Assembly: GCA_012728855.1 (NCBI GenBank) | Contig: JAAYEH010000495.1 | Coordinates: 1 to 64,000, forward strand | Reading direction: 5' to 3' | Origin: Rhodopirellula sp. | GTDB taxonomy: Bacteria > Planctomycetota > Planctomycetia > Pirellulales > Thermoguttaceae | Length of the DNA: 64,000 nt | Shown here: one piece after another, positions 26,079 to 34,608 of the stretch | Position numbering within the stretch: position 1 is the first letter of the stretch | Layout: each line of letters begins with the position of its first letter | Translations under genes and position numbers: made by a program | The notes under the pieces: generated by a model | What the model was told of the DNA's origin: nothing | What the model saw: only the letters and a program-made list of their open reading frames with translations | Database searches by the model: none

Positions 26079-29000
26079 TCTCTCCCTCGTCATATTCACC
26101 CAATTCAAAAACGAGATCACAATAGGTTTTCATGTCGAGCACGCTCATTGTCTGCACCGCCCGCAGCACCACGAGTTGCCGACTCCAGGGCGCCGGATCC
26201 GCGCCGACGCCACTGAAGACCCTTCTGGCTTGCTCCACCGGGTCGAGGGGCCGACCTCGGCCCGTCAACTCGCCGACCGCCCGGAGAAGATCGCCGCGGC
26301 GGCAGTAGACCAATCGCCGACAACGTGCTTGTTGCTCCAGGGTATAACGGAGGAAGGCGGGCTGTTGGAAAAGCTTTATCAGCCGCCGCCGCCAGCGGAG
26401 GCGGCACCAGGCGGCGCGGAGCGACCACTCGGGCAAGTTGGCCAGCGACCAGCGGCGCGAGGTCGCGGCCAAGGCATCGTCGAAGGCGCGTTCCAAGAGC
26501 CGCGTGGCCGTTAGATGCGTTCGCGCCCGCTTGTAGTCGATCGAATAGGCGATGGCCATCGCACGCAGTGCCTCGGCGGAAAACTCTGCGAGGTGAAGCC
26601 GGCTGAGCCACGCGCGGAATTCGAGCATCTGCCGGCGCCGCTTGGCGGCCATCCGCCGATATCTTTCCTTCATCGCCGGTTCCGCCTCGATCCTGTCGAG
26701 ATCCTCTTCGATCGCCGCTTCCGTGGCCCCACGGAGCCGATTGGGACAACCGGGCAGGAGCACGCCCAGATACTCGGGGTCGAACTGGGCCCGCATCCTC
26801 ATACATTCGACGAACAGCGGGCGGCGCATGCGATGGATCTTGCGGACGGCCACCGCGAACGGGTCCGCCTCCTCGAGGCCGGAGAGATCGCCGACGCTGG
26901 GATGCAGCACCTCCCGCACGAATCGCCAGATTTGGCGGACGACCAGAAAAACGGCCACCGCCGTCCACCATACCATCTTCACCGGCAGCCAGAGGACGCG
27001 TCCGCCCGCCATGTGCCGCTGGTAGAGCGACAGCGGGTTGAAGATCCGCTCCTCGCGGGGCAATCGATGGAAGGGATAGGTACGGAAGACGCGGCGAATG
27101 TTATCGCGGCGGTCTTTCCGCATCAGATCCGCAACCAGGTCTCCGTAGCGGCGACGGACGTCTGCTTCATATTCCGGTTGATCGGAAAGGAAATGGACCG
27201 ACGTGAAATCGTTGCTCGGAAAACACCGCCCCCGACCGCCGTCGTTCTCGTCGGCAGGGGGCCGCTCGGCCAACGCACGATAACGCCCGTCCAACGGCGC
27301 GGGCAAGTCGATCTGTTCCGGCGGTTTTCTCAGACGCCGCGAGAGCCACTGCGTGTGGCGAAGGACATCCCGGTCAGCGGCCGTGGCGGCCCTGCTCAAG
27401 GGCAGCGCATAGGCATTGTAATCGACGATCAGTTTCGCCGTGTGCTGGGCAAGGCTCCGCGAGATGAAGTGGAACCAGACGTACGGCCCACGGAATGACG
27501 CGCGGGCGTGGGTCAGGTCGAGTTGCCGCAAGCGGGCGCGGTCGCGACGATTGTAGGCCAGCCGTCTTTCGCGGAGCGAGATCAACAAGAGGTTGCCGAG
27601 CAACTGGTTCGTCGTGCCGACGTCGCTGGGATGGAACGGCGGGCGTTCGAGGTAATCCTGCCAGAGCAGTTCCACCGCGGCGGAGGAAACGGCGACCTCC
27701 TCCGAAGCAGCGGGGGAAACCGCCGACTCGGGCGCCAGCACGCGCTGATGCAGCAGGGCATGGTTGCGACGGGCGAGTCGCTGCTTGAGAATCCTGGTGG
27801 CGCCGATGAACTGCGCTTCGGCCACCAGGCCGTAGAAGTCGGTCGCCTCGTTGGCGATTTGGCGAAACCACATGCCCAGCAGCATGGGCAGGAAGCAGAG
27901 CGTTCCCAGGATCACCAGCGGCCCGGCCACGAGACGTTTGAGCACCTGGCTGAGGGTGTGCAACGGAGAGAGCGGCAGCAAGCTGGCCAGATAGGAGACC
28001 AATAAGAATGCGGCCCCGAACATGAGAAACCGCCGGGCCGGCCGCGCCGTCCCCTTAATCATCCACTCGCCCAGCGAATCGACCAGTTGCGGGGCGGTGA
28101 CCGTGCCGTACAGATCGGCCAGCCAGTAGACGCGATCCAACATCTGCCGCAGCAACAGCCCGATGCGGTTGGCGACCTGCGCCGTCGTGTCGTAAGGACT
28201 GGGCAGTCGGCTGGCGCTGACGAGGTCTCGCAGGACAGGCAGCCTCCGAATCGCGAACATATCAAAGGCCCGGCACCAATGGGCGACACTGTCGGCCAAC
28301 CGCCGGCCGACCCGCTCGGAGATGCCTGCCGGGGTGGCGGTAATCAGCCAGGCGACCACCGTTTCCAATGGGATTTCGCGCGAGGCATATCCATCCGACG
28401 GATCGCCGAGAGCTACTTGGCCGATCTGCGGGGCGGAGAGCATGGCCGTGAGATCGTCGATCCGCATCTTGACCAGGCCGATTTGAGCGGCAGGCGCCAG
28501 CCCGCGGAGCATCTCGGCGGCGCGATAGTGGAAGCGTTCGCGCAGCGCTGTCAGTGCGGTTCGGTAAGGAGGCTCGCGGACGGAGATCGCCGCGTGTTCG
28601 AACAACACCAGATTGCGATTGAGCAAGGGACTGAGTTGCCGCACGAGGCGGTCGGAGGCGCGGAGTGTGAAGATGACCAGGCGTGCCATGCGGAGCACCG
28701 GCCGCGCCACGCGCAGCCAGCGGGCCATTCGCGGCAGACGCAGGTAGCGGAGGAAACGGAGTATGACGAACCACTCCCCCTCCTCCGCCAGCAGAAGAGG
28801 AACGCCCGCCGACATCTGGTGCGCGACGTACAACAGGAACCCGACCGGAATCGCCGGCACCAGGCCCGTGATCCAATTCCGCCGCAGATAGAGCCAACGC
28901 CGCTGGCACAACACCAGTTTCAAGGTGAATTCGGCGAGGAACACCAGGCAAATCCCCAGATCGAGCCAGGCGAAGATCGGTTCGACATGGCTGCCGCCGG

Positions 29001-30255
29001 AGTGGAGGGGGCCGGTGCCCCAATGCCGCGACTCATATTGCAGCAGCGGCCCTTCCAGGGCCAGCATCACGACAAAGACGATCAAGAGAGCGAGGATGAA
29101 TCGTTCGAAGACCGCCACGGCGCGGCGGCCGAAGAGCCGCTCCATCCGCAAAGCCAATCGCCGCTCCTGCAGTTCGCCGGCCACCCTCGCTTCCCGGCGG
29201 CGAAGCGACCGCTTCGCGCTCTTCCAGCGCCGGTCATTCACCGCGGCCGCCTTCCGATCGGCTTGCCGGATCGCCGTTCGATTGAGGGCAAGGTTTTCCG
29301 CCAGGGTCTCGAGGCTGCGAACGGCGGCCGGCAGCGGCAGCTCTTCGAGAAAGGTCAGTGTCTCGCCGGTCGTATCGGCGAGATCCTCGGTCACTTCTTC
29401 CAGCGCGGTAAGGCGAGCGGGCCCGGGAACATACTGGATGCGTTGCAGCCACGCATCCGCCGCCCGCTGGCGAAACTCCGACAAGCGGCGGCCGAGAGCG
29501 ACGGGATCGCCTTCCGCCGGTTGCCGGTCTTCCGTGGCCGGCGCCTGACGCGATGCGTCCGGATCGAGCCGCGCGTGCAGCCGGCCGGCAATTTGCCACA
29601 ACCGATACCAGGCTTGCCAGTCTTCCGGTTCCGGCTGTCCCAACAGCGCCTCAATCTGGCGGGCGATCGCGGTGGTGCGGAGTCGCTGCGCGGCCTGGTC
29701 GAGCTGGTCGAGCGCCTCGGAGGCCGAGTCTTGCCCGCCCTCGGATCCGCGATCCTTCCAGGCGTCGATTTCCCGTTGCAGCGCTTCCTGCTCCAGCAGA
29801 GTCCGCCCCAGAAAGTCGACCCCACGGTGGCCGTCGAGCACCGCCGCCTGGGCGCCGAGCCAGTGCAGGTCGTCGCGAAAACACTCGACGGCGAATGCCA
29901 TCGATTCGGCCGGCAGCGTGTGGTCGTCGAGCAACTGGGCGAGATAGCGATCGTCTTCTTCCAACTGCCGAAGCACCGACTCGACCGCGTCCGCGCCGGA
30001 GGTTCCATTGCGATCGAGACTCTTGACGAGCCGCTCGTGACAGGCATTCTGGACCGCCGGAAGCCTGCGGAGGATTTCCAGCCGCCCCGCGGCCGCGGGA
30101 TTCGCGCGATCCCATTGCCGCCTCAACAGAATGCCTTGGCGCGCAAGCCGGTCGCAATGGCAGGCGTCCGAAGCCTCTGGGTGAATCGCCTCTTCAGCCC
30201 GCATGCACCAGGAAGACGTTTCTTCGTGCAGCGAGCCATCCGCGGGGGTGGTCAT
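26062..30255 (-). CDS. 1397-residue membrane protein with ion-channel-like voltage-sensor segment
   Basis: The first ~370 residues are soluble and helical. Residues ~383-530 then look like S1-S4 of the voltage-gated ion channel superfamily: a membrane segment FILALLIVFVVMLAL, one at ~430-450 (LDLGICLVFLAEFTLKLVL), a third near 462-480, and an S4-like helix with Arg at 500, 503, 506, 509, 512, 515 and 518. No pore loop or selectivity filter follows. Two more hydrophobic stretches (FLMFGAAFLLVSYLASLLPL; LPVKMVWWTAVAVFLVV) lie in the long, Arg-rich C-terminal half. The protein could be a voltage-sensing regulator or scaffold; its function is unknown. It is followed in overlap by a HAD phosphatase gene. 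Confidence 0.75.
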   Translation of the reverse strand: MTTPADGSLHEETSSWCMRAEEAIHPEASDACHCDRLARQGILLRRQWDRANPAAAGRLEILRRLPAVQNACHERLVKSLDRNGTSGADAVESVLRQLEEDDRYLAQLLDDHTLPAESMAFAVECFRDDLHWLGAQAAVLDGHRGVDFLGRTLLEQEALQREIDAWKDRGSEGGQDSASEALDQLDQAAQRLRTTAIARQIEALLGQPEPEDWQAWYRLWQIAGRLHARLDPDASRQAPATEDRQPAEGDPVALGRRLSEFRQRAADAWLQRIQYVPGPARLTALEEVTEDLADTTGETLTFLEELPLPAAVRSLETLAENLALNRTAIRQADRKAAAVNDRRWKSAKRSLRRREARVAGELQERRLALRMERLFGRRAVAVFERFILALLIVFVVMLALEGPLLQYESRHWGTGPLHSGGSHVEPIFAWLDLGICLVFLAEFTLKLVLCQRRWLYLRRNWITGLVPAIPVGFLLYVAHQMSAGVPLLLAEEGEWFVILRFLRYLRLPRMARWLRVARPVLRMARLVIFTLRASDRLVRQLSPLLNRNLVLFEHAAISVREPPYRTALTALRERFHYRAAEMLRGLAPAAQIGLVKMRIDDLTAMLSAPQIGQVALGDPSDGYASREIPLETVVAWLITATPAGISERVGRRLADSVAHWCRAFDMFAIRRLPVLRDLVSASRLPSPYDTTAQVANRIGLLLRQMLDRVYWLADLYGTVTAPQLVDSLGEWMIKGTARPARRFLMFGAAFLLVSYLASLLPLSPLHTLSQVLKRLVAGPLVILGTLCFLPMLLGMWFRQIANEATDFYGLVAEAQFIGATRILKQRLARRNHALLHQRVLAPESAVSPAASEEVAVSSAAVELLWQDYLERPPFHPSDVGTTNQLLGNLLLISLRERRLAYNRRDRARLRQLDLTHARASFRGPYVWFHFISRSLAQHTAKLIVDYNAYALPLSRAATAADRDVLRHTQWLSRRLRKPPEQIDLPAPLDGRYRALAERPPADENDGGRGRCFPSNDFTSVHFLSDQPEYEADVRRRYGDLVADLMRKDRRDNIRRVFRTYPFHRLPREERIFNPLSLYQRHMAGGRVLWLPVKMVWWTAVAVFLVVRQIWRFVREVLHPSVGDLSGLEEADPFAVAVRKIHRMRRPLFVECMRMRAQFDPEYLGVLLPGCPNRLRGATEAAIEEDLDRIEAEPAMKERYRRMAAKRRRQMLEFRAWLSRLHLAEFSAEALRAMAIAYSIDYKRARTHLTATRLLERAFDDALAATSRRWSLANLPEWSLRAAWCRLRWRRRLIKLFQQPAFLRYTLEQQARCRRLVYCRRGDLLRAVGELTGRGRPLDPVEQARRVFSGVGADPAPWSRQLVVLRAVQTMSVLDMKTYCDLVFELGEYDEGENGSRA

Positions 30256-30310
30256 GCGACTTATCCGTGGGCAAACTCAGGATTTCCGAAATACATTCGT
30301 GGCGGTTTCC

Positions 30311-30411
30311 GGCATGGTTCAAAAAACGGGGACTGGCTCCGAGCCAAACAGCTTCTGCCGGTGAAAAACACGGTTCGGCGAGGTGCCTGTCCCCGTTTTT
30401 TGGACCATGCC
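30311..30411. repeat. Palindromic element, family B copy 2
   Basis: The outer arms GGCATGGTTCAAAAAACGGG (from 30311) and its near complement ending GGACCATGCC (30411) pair with few mismatches. As in the element at 16382-16482, the left side carries GGACTGGCTC and the right side GTGCCTGTCCCC. It lies in the divergent promoter region between the large membrane protein gene and the cytochrome c gene. Confidence 0.85.
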
Positions 30412-30527
30412 CGGTTTCTTGACGAATCAACACTATCGTGAGCGATCCGGCGAGAATTGTCCACAGAGGAAATGGCCGGTCGGCGGCGGTTTTGCCGATG
30501 CTCAGCCCTTGAGTTAGACTGGTTCCC

Positions 30528-32486
30528 ATGAGTTGCCGCTGTTGCATAGCCTGTTGGATTCTGTTGCCGGCAGCCATAGCGAGTGCCGCCGCCGCGAGGG
30601 ATCCTTGCAAAACACCGTCTGCCGAGAATACAGCCGTTCCGACCGGGAGGGAGCAGCCCGCGGCCACTCGGACGGAACCTTCAGCCAACGACGAGCTGGC
30701 TCCAGTGGTCGTTGCTCCGTTCGGCGAACGGCATCTGGCGGTTCTGGGTTCCGTCGCAAGACGTCTGGTGATTGTTGGCCGCGACAAGGGCGAAGTGAGT
30801 CGAACGATTCTGCTGCCGGCCGAGGGGAGCGGAATGGCGGTTCGAGGCGACACTGCCTATGTCACGACGGCCGAACCGGACGGACGCGTGCTGGCGATCG
30901 ATTTGAAGATCGGTCGGATCGACCGGCAGTGGCCGCTGGGACACACACCGATGGCCCCGATCCTCAGCGGCGATGGACGCACGCTTTTCGCGGCGCTGCG
31001 TTTTGAAAACCGCGTGGTCGCCGTCGACTTGAAGACCGGCGCCCGCCGCTGGGCGACGGTCGTGCGGGAACCGGTCGCCTTGGTGCTTGGCCCGGGGGAC
31101 ACGCATCTGTTCGTGGCCAATCATCTTCCCTGCGTACGGCCTTTCCTGGATGACGAGAACCCCCATATCGCCGCCGAGGTGTCGGTGATCGACACCGGCA
31201 ACATGCGAGTCGTCCGTACGATTGAACTCCCCAACGGCAGCCAGGGCTTGCGCGGGCTGGCTGTTTCGCCGGACGGCAAGTACGTGGCCGTGACTCACAT
31301 TCTGAGCCACTACACCGTGCCGACGATCACCGTCGCCGCCGGCGCCATGAACCGCAACGCCCTCTCGCTCCTCCGCGCCGACTCGCTCGAGTGGTTCGCG
31401 ACGGCGATTCTCGACGACCCCCAACGAGGCGCCGCCAATCCGTGGGGCGTCGATTTCGCCGCCGAAGGCAACCGTTTGGTCGTGGCCCATGCCGGCGTTC
31501 ACGAATTGAGCGTGATCGAGTTCGACGCGCTGGTCGATCGGCTTGCGGCCCGCCGTGACGGGGAAGAAAGCCCGTTTGGCGACGAAGCGCTCGCCATGAT
31601 GACGGGCATTCGAACGCGGATCAGTCTGCCAACCATCGGTCCGCGGGCGATTTGCCTGTGTGGCCAAGTCGCCTACACGGCTGGTTTCTTCTCGGACGAC
31701 ATCGCCGCCGTCGATCTGCACGACCCGAACCACCCCATCGTCACGATCGATTTTGCCCCGTCCAAAACAACATCCGCGGCGAGGCTCGGGGAGCGATACT
31801 TCAACGATGCCATGCTCTGTTTAGAACATTGGCAAAGCTGCGCGACATGCCACCCCGACGGTCGCACCGACGCGCTCTACTGGGATCTGCTCAACGACGG
31901 AATCGGCAACACGAAAAACACCAAGAGCCTGCTGATGGCAGCCTTGACGCCGCCGGTGATGTGGCGAGGCGTGCGGGCCGACGCCGGCATGGCGGTGCTG
32001 TCCGGCATCCGTCACATCCAGTTCATGGAGCCTTCCGAGGGCCAGGCCGAGGCGATCGAGGAATACCTGCGGGCCATGACAGCGACGCCCAGCCCGCGGC
32101 TGAACGCGGCCGTGCGGGAGTCGCCCAAGACAGACGACGCAAGCTGCGCCAAGTGCCACTTCCCCGGCGTGCCGCGCGGCACACTCAGCGAAGCGGCGCA
32201 GCGGGGCAAGACTCTTTTCGAAGGAAAGGCCGGCTGCGCCGCCTGCCATCCGCACCCCTATTTCACGTCGATGCAGACGGTTGACGCCGGTCTGGGATCG
32301 GGCGTGGCCTACGATGTGCCGAGTCTGGTCGAAGCCTGGCGCTCGGCTCCTTATTTGCACTCCGGCGACGCACTGACGTTCGAGGAAGCCGTCAACGACT
32401 TCAATCATCTGCAGATGCGGGGCACAACAAAGCGGCTCAGCGAGACCCAACTGCGAGACCTGGTGGAATACCTCCAGTCGCTCTGA
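30528..32486 (+). CDS. Secreted YVTN beta-propeller/cytochrome c protein
   Basis: The 652-residue protein opens with a signal peptide (CCIACWILLPAAIASAAA). Residues ~50-430 form a propeller of YVTN/NHL-like blades (VVAPFGERHLAVLGSVARRL, LRGLAVSPDGKYVAVTH). The C-terminal ~210 residues resemble the di-haem cytochrome c peroxidase/MauG-type region, with CxxCH haem sites at about residues 438 (CATCH), 540 (CAKCH) and 571 (CAACH). It is exported and probably an electron-transfer or oxidase component, as in many planctomycete propeller-cytochrome fusions. The electron partner is unknown. The next reading frame begins right after its stop. Confidence 0.85.
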   Translation: MSCRCCIACWILLPAAIASAAAARDPCKTPSAENTAVPTGREQPAATRTEPSANDELAPVVVAPFGERHLAVLGSVARRLVIVGRDKGEVSRTILLPAEGSGMAVRGDTAYVTTAEPDGRVLAIDLKIGRIDRQWPLGHTPMAPILSGDGRTLFAALRFENRVVAVDLKTGARRWATVVREPVALVLGPGDTHLFVANHLPCVRPFLDDENPHIAAEVSVIDTGNMRVVRTIELPNGSQGLRGLAVSPDGKYVAVTHILSHYTVPTITVAAGAMNRNALSLLRADSLEWFATAILDDPQRGAANPWGVDFAAEGNRLVVAHAGVHELSVIEFDALVDRLAARRDGEESPFGDEALAMMTGIRTRISLPTIGPRAICLCGQVAYTAGFFSDDIAAVDLHDPNHPIVTIDFAPSKTTSAARLGERYFNDAMLCLEHWQSCATCHPDGRTDALYWDLLNDGIGNTKNTKSLLMAALTPPVMWRGVRADAGMAVLSGIRHIQFMEPSEGQAEAIEEYLRAMTATPSPRLNAAVRESPKTDDASCAKCHFPGVPRGTLSEAAQRGKTLFEGKAGCAACHPHPYFTSMQTVDAGLGSGVAYDVPSLVEAWRSAPYLHSGDALTFEEAVNDFNHLQMRGTTKRLSETQLRDLVEYLQSL

Positions 32487-32526
32487 ACGGCATTGCCAGG
32501 TCGAGTACGGTTTCCTGATAGCCGAC

Positions 32527-33072
32527 GTGATGGGCCACGGTGTCGCTGCCGCCCTGCATACGATGCACCTCAGTTCGCTCTGGACGAGGTACTCGCAACT
32601 GCTCACCGATCCGGTGAAGTTCGCCGCTGCGGTGAACGACGAACTCAGCCGAGTCGTGCAAGACGAATCGTTCGCAACGGGAGTCTGCGGAGTGATCGAC
32701 GCACGGAACAAGCTCGTGCGATTCGTCGGCGCAGGCGGTCCGCCGATCCTCGTCTATCATGCGGATGGCCAGGTCGAACACCTGGAGGCCTCCGGGCTCC
32801 CCTTCGGCATTCTTGAAGACGCTCCCTATGAGATCGTCTCGTCGGAGCTTGCCCAGCGCGATCGCCTGCTGCTGTTCAGCGACGGCGCCTTCGAGATTCA
32901 CAACGCCGAGGGGCAGATGCTCGGGGTTGAAGGGCTGATCCGCATCTTGGAGACGCTCGGATACCCGGGATCGGGCATTCAAGCAAACTTGCTGGAGCAG
33001 GAGCTTCTGCGGTATTCCAACGACATCCGGCTTACGGACGATGTGACGTTTATCGAGGTGCAAGTGAAATAG
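32527..33072 (+). pseudogene. SpoIIE/PP2C-type phosphatase, 5'-truncated
   Basis: The frame reads LIADVMGHGVAAALH, FVGAGGPPILVYHADG, ASGLPFGIL, LLLFSDGAFEIHNAEG and DIRLTDDVTFIEV, the core of PP2C-like SpoIIE phosphatases that act on anti-sigma antagonists and similar proteins. The domain start, including the first metal-binding Asp element (usually GGD-x-x-D), is missing. The recognisable sequence begins within a few codons of the cytochrome gene's stop codon at 32484-32486. Only a GTG at 32527 or ATG at 32530 inside the DVMGHG motif can initiate. A truncated gene is the best reading; activity is unlikely. Confidence 0.8.
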
Positions 33073-33122
33073 AACTGCAAACGCTGCTGACCGAACCGGG
33101 TGTTTTCGACGGTTAAAGATGC

Positions 33123-34496
33123 TTATCCGTTCCACGGTGCGCGGAGCGGACTTGTAAGCATAGCGTTGGCTTCCTCATCGCCCGGAAAACATTCCTGCTT
33201 CGGATCCCACCGCACATTCCGCCCCAGCCGGATCGCCACGTTGCCGAGGTGGCAGAGGCTGGCGGAGCGATGGCCGATCTCGACCGCGGCGACCGGTTCC
33301 TGGCGGCTTCTTACGCAGTCCAGGAAATTCCGCACGTGGGCCGACGTGGCATCGAGCCGTATCCCGCCGGAAGGAAACTGCGATGCGATCAGTGTCGCCG
33401 GCTCGCTCCGCGCCTTCCAGGGGTAAGCGGTTGTCTCGACCATCCCTTCCGTTCCTTCGAACCGCACTCCCACCGGCCGCTCATTCGTCTTGCACAGCAG
33501 TTCGACCCCGTTTTCGTAACGGCAGCGGAACTCGGTCGTCAGCGCCGTATTGAACAGACTCCCCTCGGGCAGCCAAGTGGCGCCGACGTACTCGATCTCG
33601 ACCGGACCGCTGCCGTCCATGCCCAGCCCCCATTGGGCGAGATCGTTCGAGTGGGCGCCATAGTTGGTTACCTGGCCGCCGGAGTAGTCATAGTTGAACC
33701 GGAAGCGGTAGAGGCAACGATCCTTGTGGTACGGTGCGTCGGGGGCCGGTCCCAGCCAGCGATCGTAGTCGAACCCGGCGGGCACCGGCATCGGCTTCCA
33801 ACCGGGGCCGGGGCCGACCTTGTTGTTATACCCGACATTCGTCGTCACGCGCTTGACCTCGCCGATCTTGCCGTCGCGAACCAATTGGCATACGTAGCGG
33901 TTGAGCGGATTGCTCCGCTCCATGCTCCCGGTCTGGAGGATCCGTTTGTGCTTCCCAACGGCCTCGACCATCGCCCGCCCCTGGCCGATCGTCAACGACA
34001 GCGGCTTCTCGCAGTAGATGTCCTTGCCGGCCTCCGCCGCGCGGATCGTCATGATCGCGTGCCAATGGTCGGGCACGACGATCGTCACGGCCTCGACGTC
34101 ACCGCAGGCGAGCACTTCACGGAAGTCGACGTAGGCCCGGCATCCTTGATAGGCGGCGGTTCCCGTCTTCTCGCCGTAATGCGCGTCGACCGCTTTCCGC
34201 GCCGGTTCCCGTCCGAGGAACTGATCGTCGTCCCGATAGCCGTGGCTGGCCGTGTTGACGTCGCAGACGGCGACGACCTGCACGTCGTCGTTCTCCAGAA
34301 ATCGCTTCAGGATGCCGCTTCCCTGATTGCCCGTGCCGATGCAGGCGACCTGGATGCGGTTGCTGGGTGCCTTCGCGCCGAAGACGGATGACGGGACGAT
34401 CCACGGCAACGCCGCCGAGGCCGCGCCGGCGGCCGCGACGTTGAGAAAGCGGCGACGGCCGTAGCGGACTTGCGAAGTTGGTGAATTCTTGGCCAT
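33123..34496 (-). CDS. Gfo/Idh/MocA family oxidoreductase with Tat signal
   Basis: The ATG at 34496 (MAKNSPTSQVRYGRRRFLN) follows AGGAGCAGG and yields 457 residues. The twin-arginine signal RRRFLNVAAAGAASAALPW predicts folded export. After it come the Rossmann motif ACIGTGNQGSG and the family motif YCEKPLSLTIGQGRAMVEA with the catalytic-region Lys. The rest is an alpha/beta dimerisation domain (WLGPAPDAPYHKDRCLYRFR). Planctomycetes encode many such periplasmic sugar-oxidoreductase-like proteins, usually of unknown substrate. It is divergent from the DUF5060-type glycosidase gene, about 110 bp away, so both may serve polysaccharide degradation. Confidence 0.9.
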   Translation of the reverse strand: MAKNSPTSQVRYGRRRFLNVAAAGAASAALPWIVPSSVFGAKAPSNRIQVACIGTGNQGSGILKRFLENDDVQVVAVCDVNTASHGYRDDDQFLGREPARKAVDAHYGEKTGTAAYQGCRAYVDFREVLACGDVEAVTIVVPDHWHAIMTIRAAEAGKDIYCEKPLSLTIGQGRAMVEAVGKHKRILQTGSMERSNPLNRYVCQLVRDGKIGEVKRVTTNVGYNNKVGPGPGWKPMPVPAGFDYDRWLGPAPDAPYHKDRCLYRFRFNYDYSGGQVTNYGAHSNDLAQWGLGMDGSGPVEIEYVGATWLPEGSLFNTALTTEFRCRYENGVELLCKTNERPVGVRFEGTEGMVETTAYPWKARSEPATLIASQFPSGGIRLDATSAHVRNFLDCVRSRQEPVAAVEIGHRSASLCHLGNVAIRLGRNVRWDPKQECFPGDEEANAMLTSPLRAPWNG

Positions 34497-34608
34497 GACG
34501 ACCTGCTCCTGTTTGGTGATCCGGCGGATTCGTGCTATGTTAAGTTGCCGCCGGCGCTGCGTCAATCGCCAACCGACCGCCAACCGCAACACCACTCGGA
34601 GCCCTATC

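Noticed and set aside
28087-30441. Plus-strand open frame of 784 codons
   Set aside because: It is antisense to the large membrane protein gene, and its sequence is Arg/Gln/Pro-rich without any domain.
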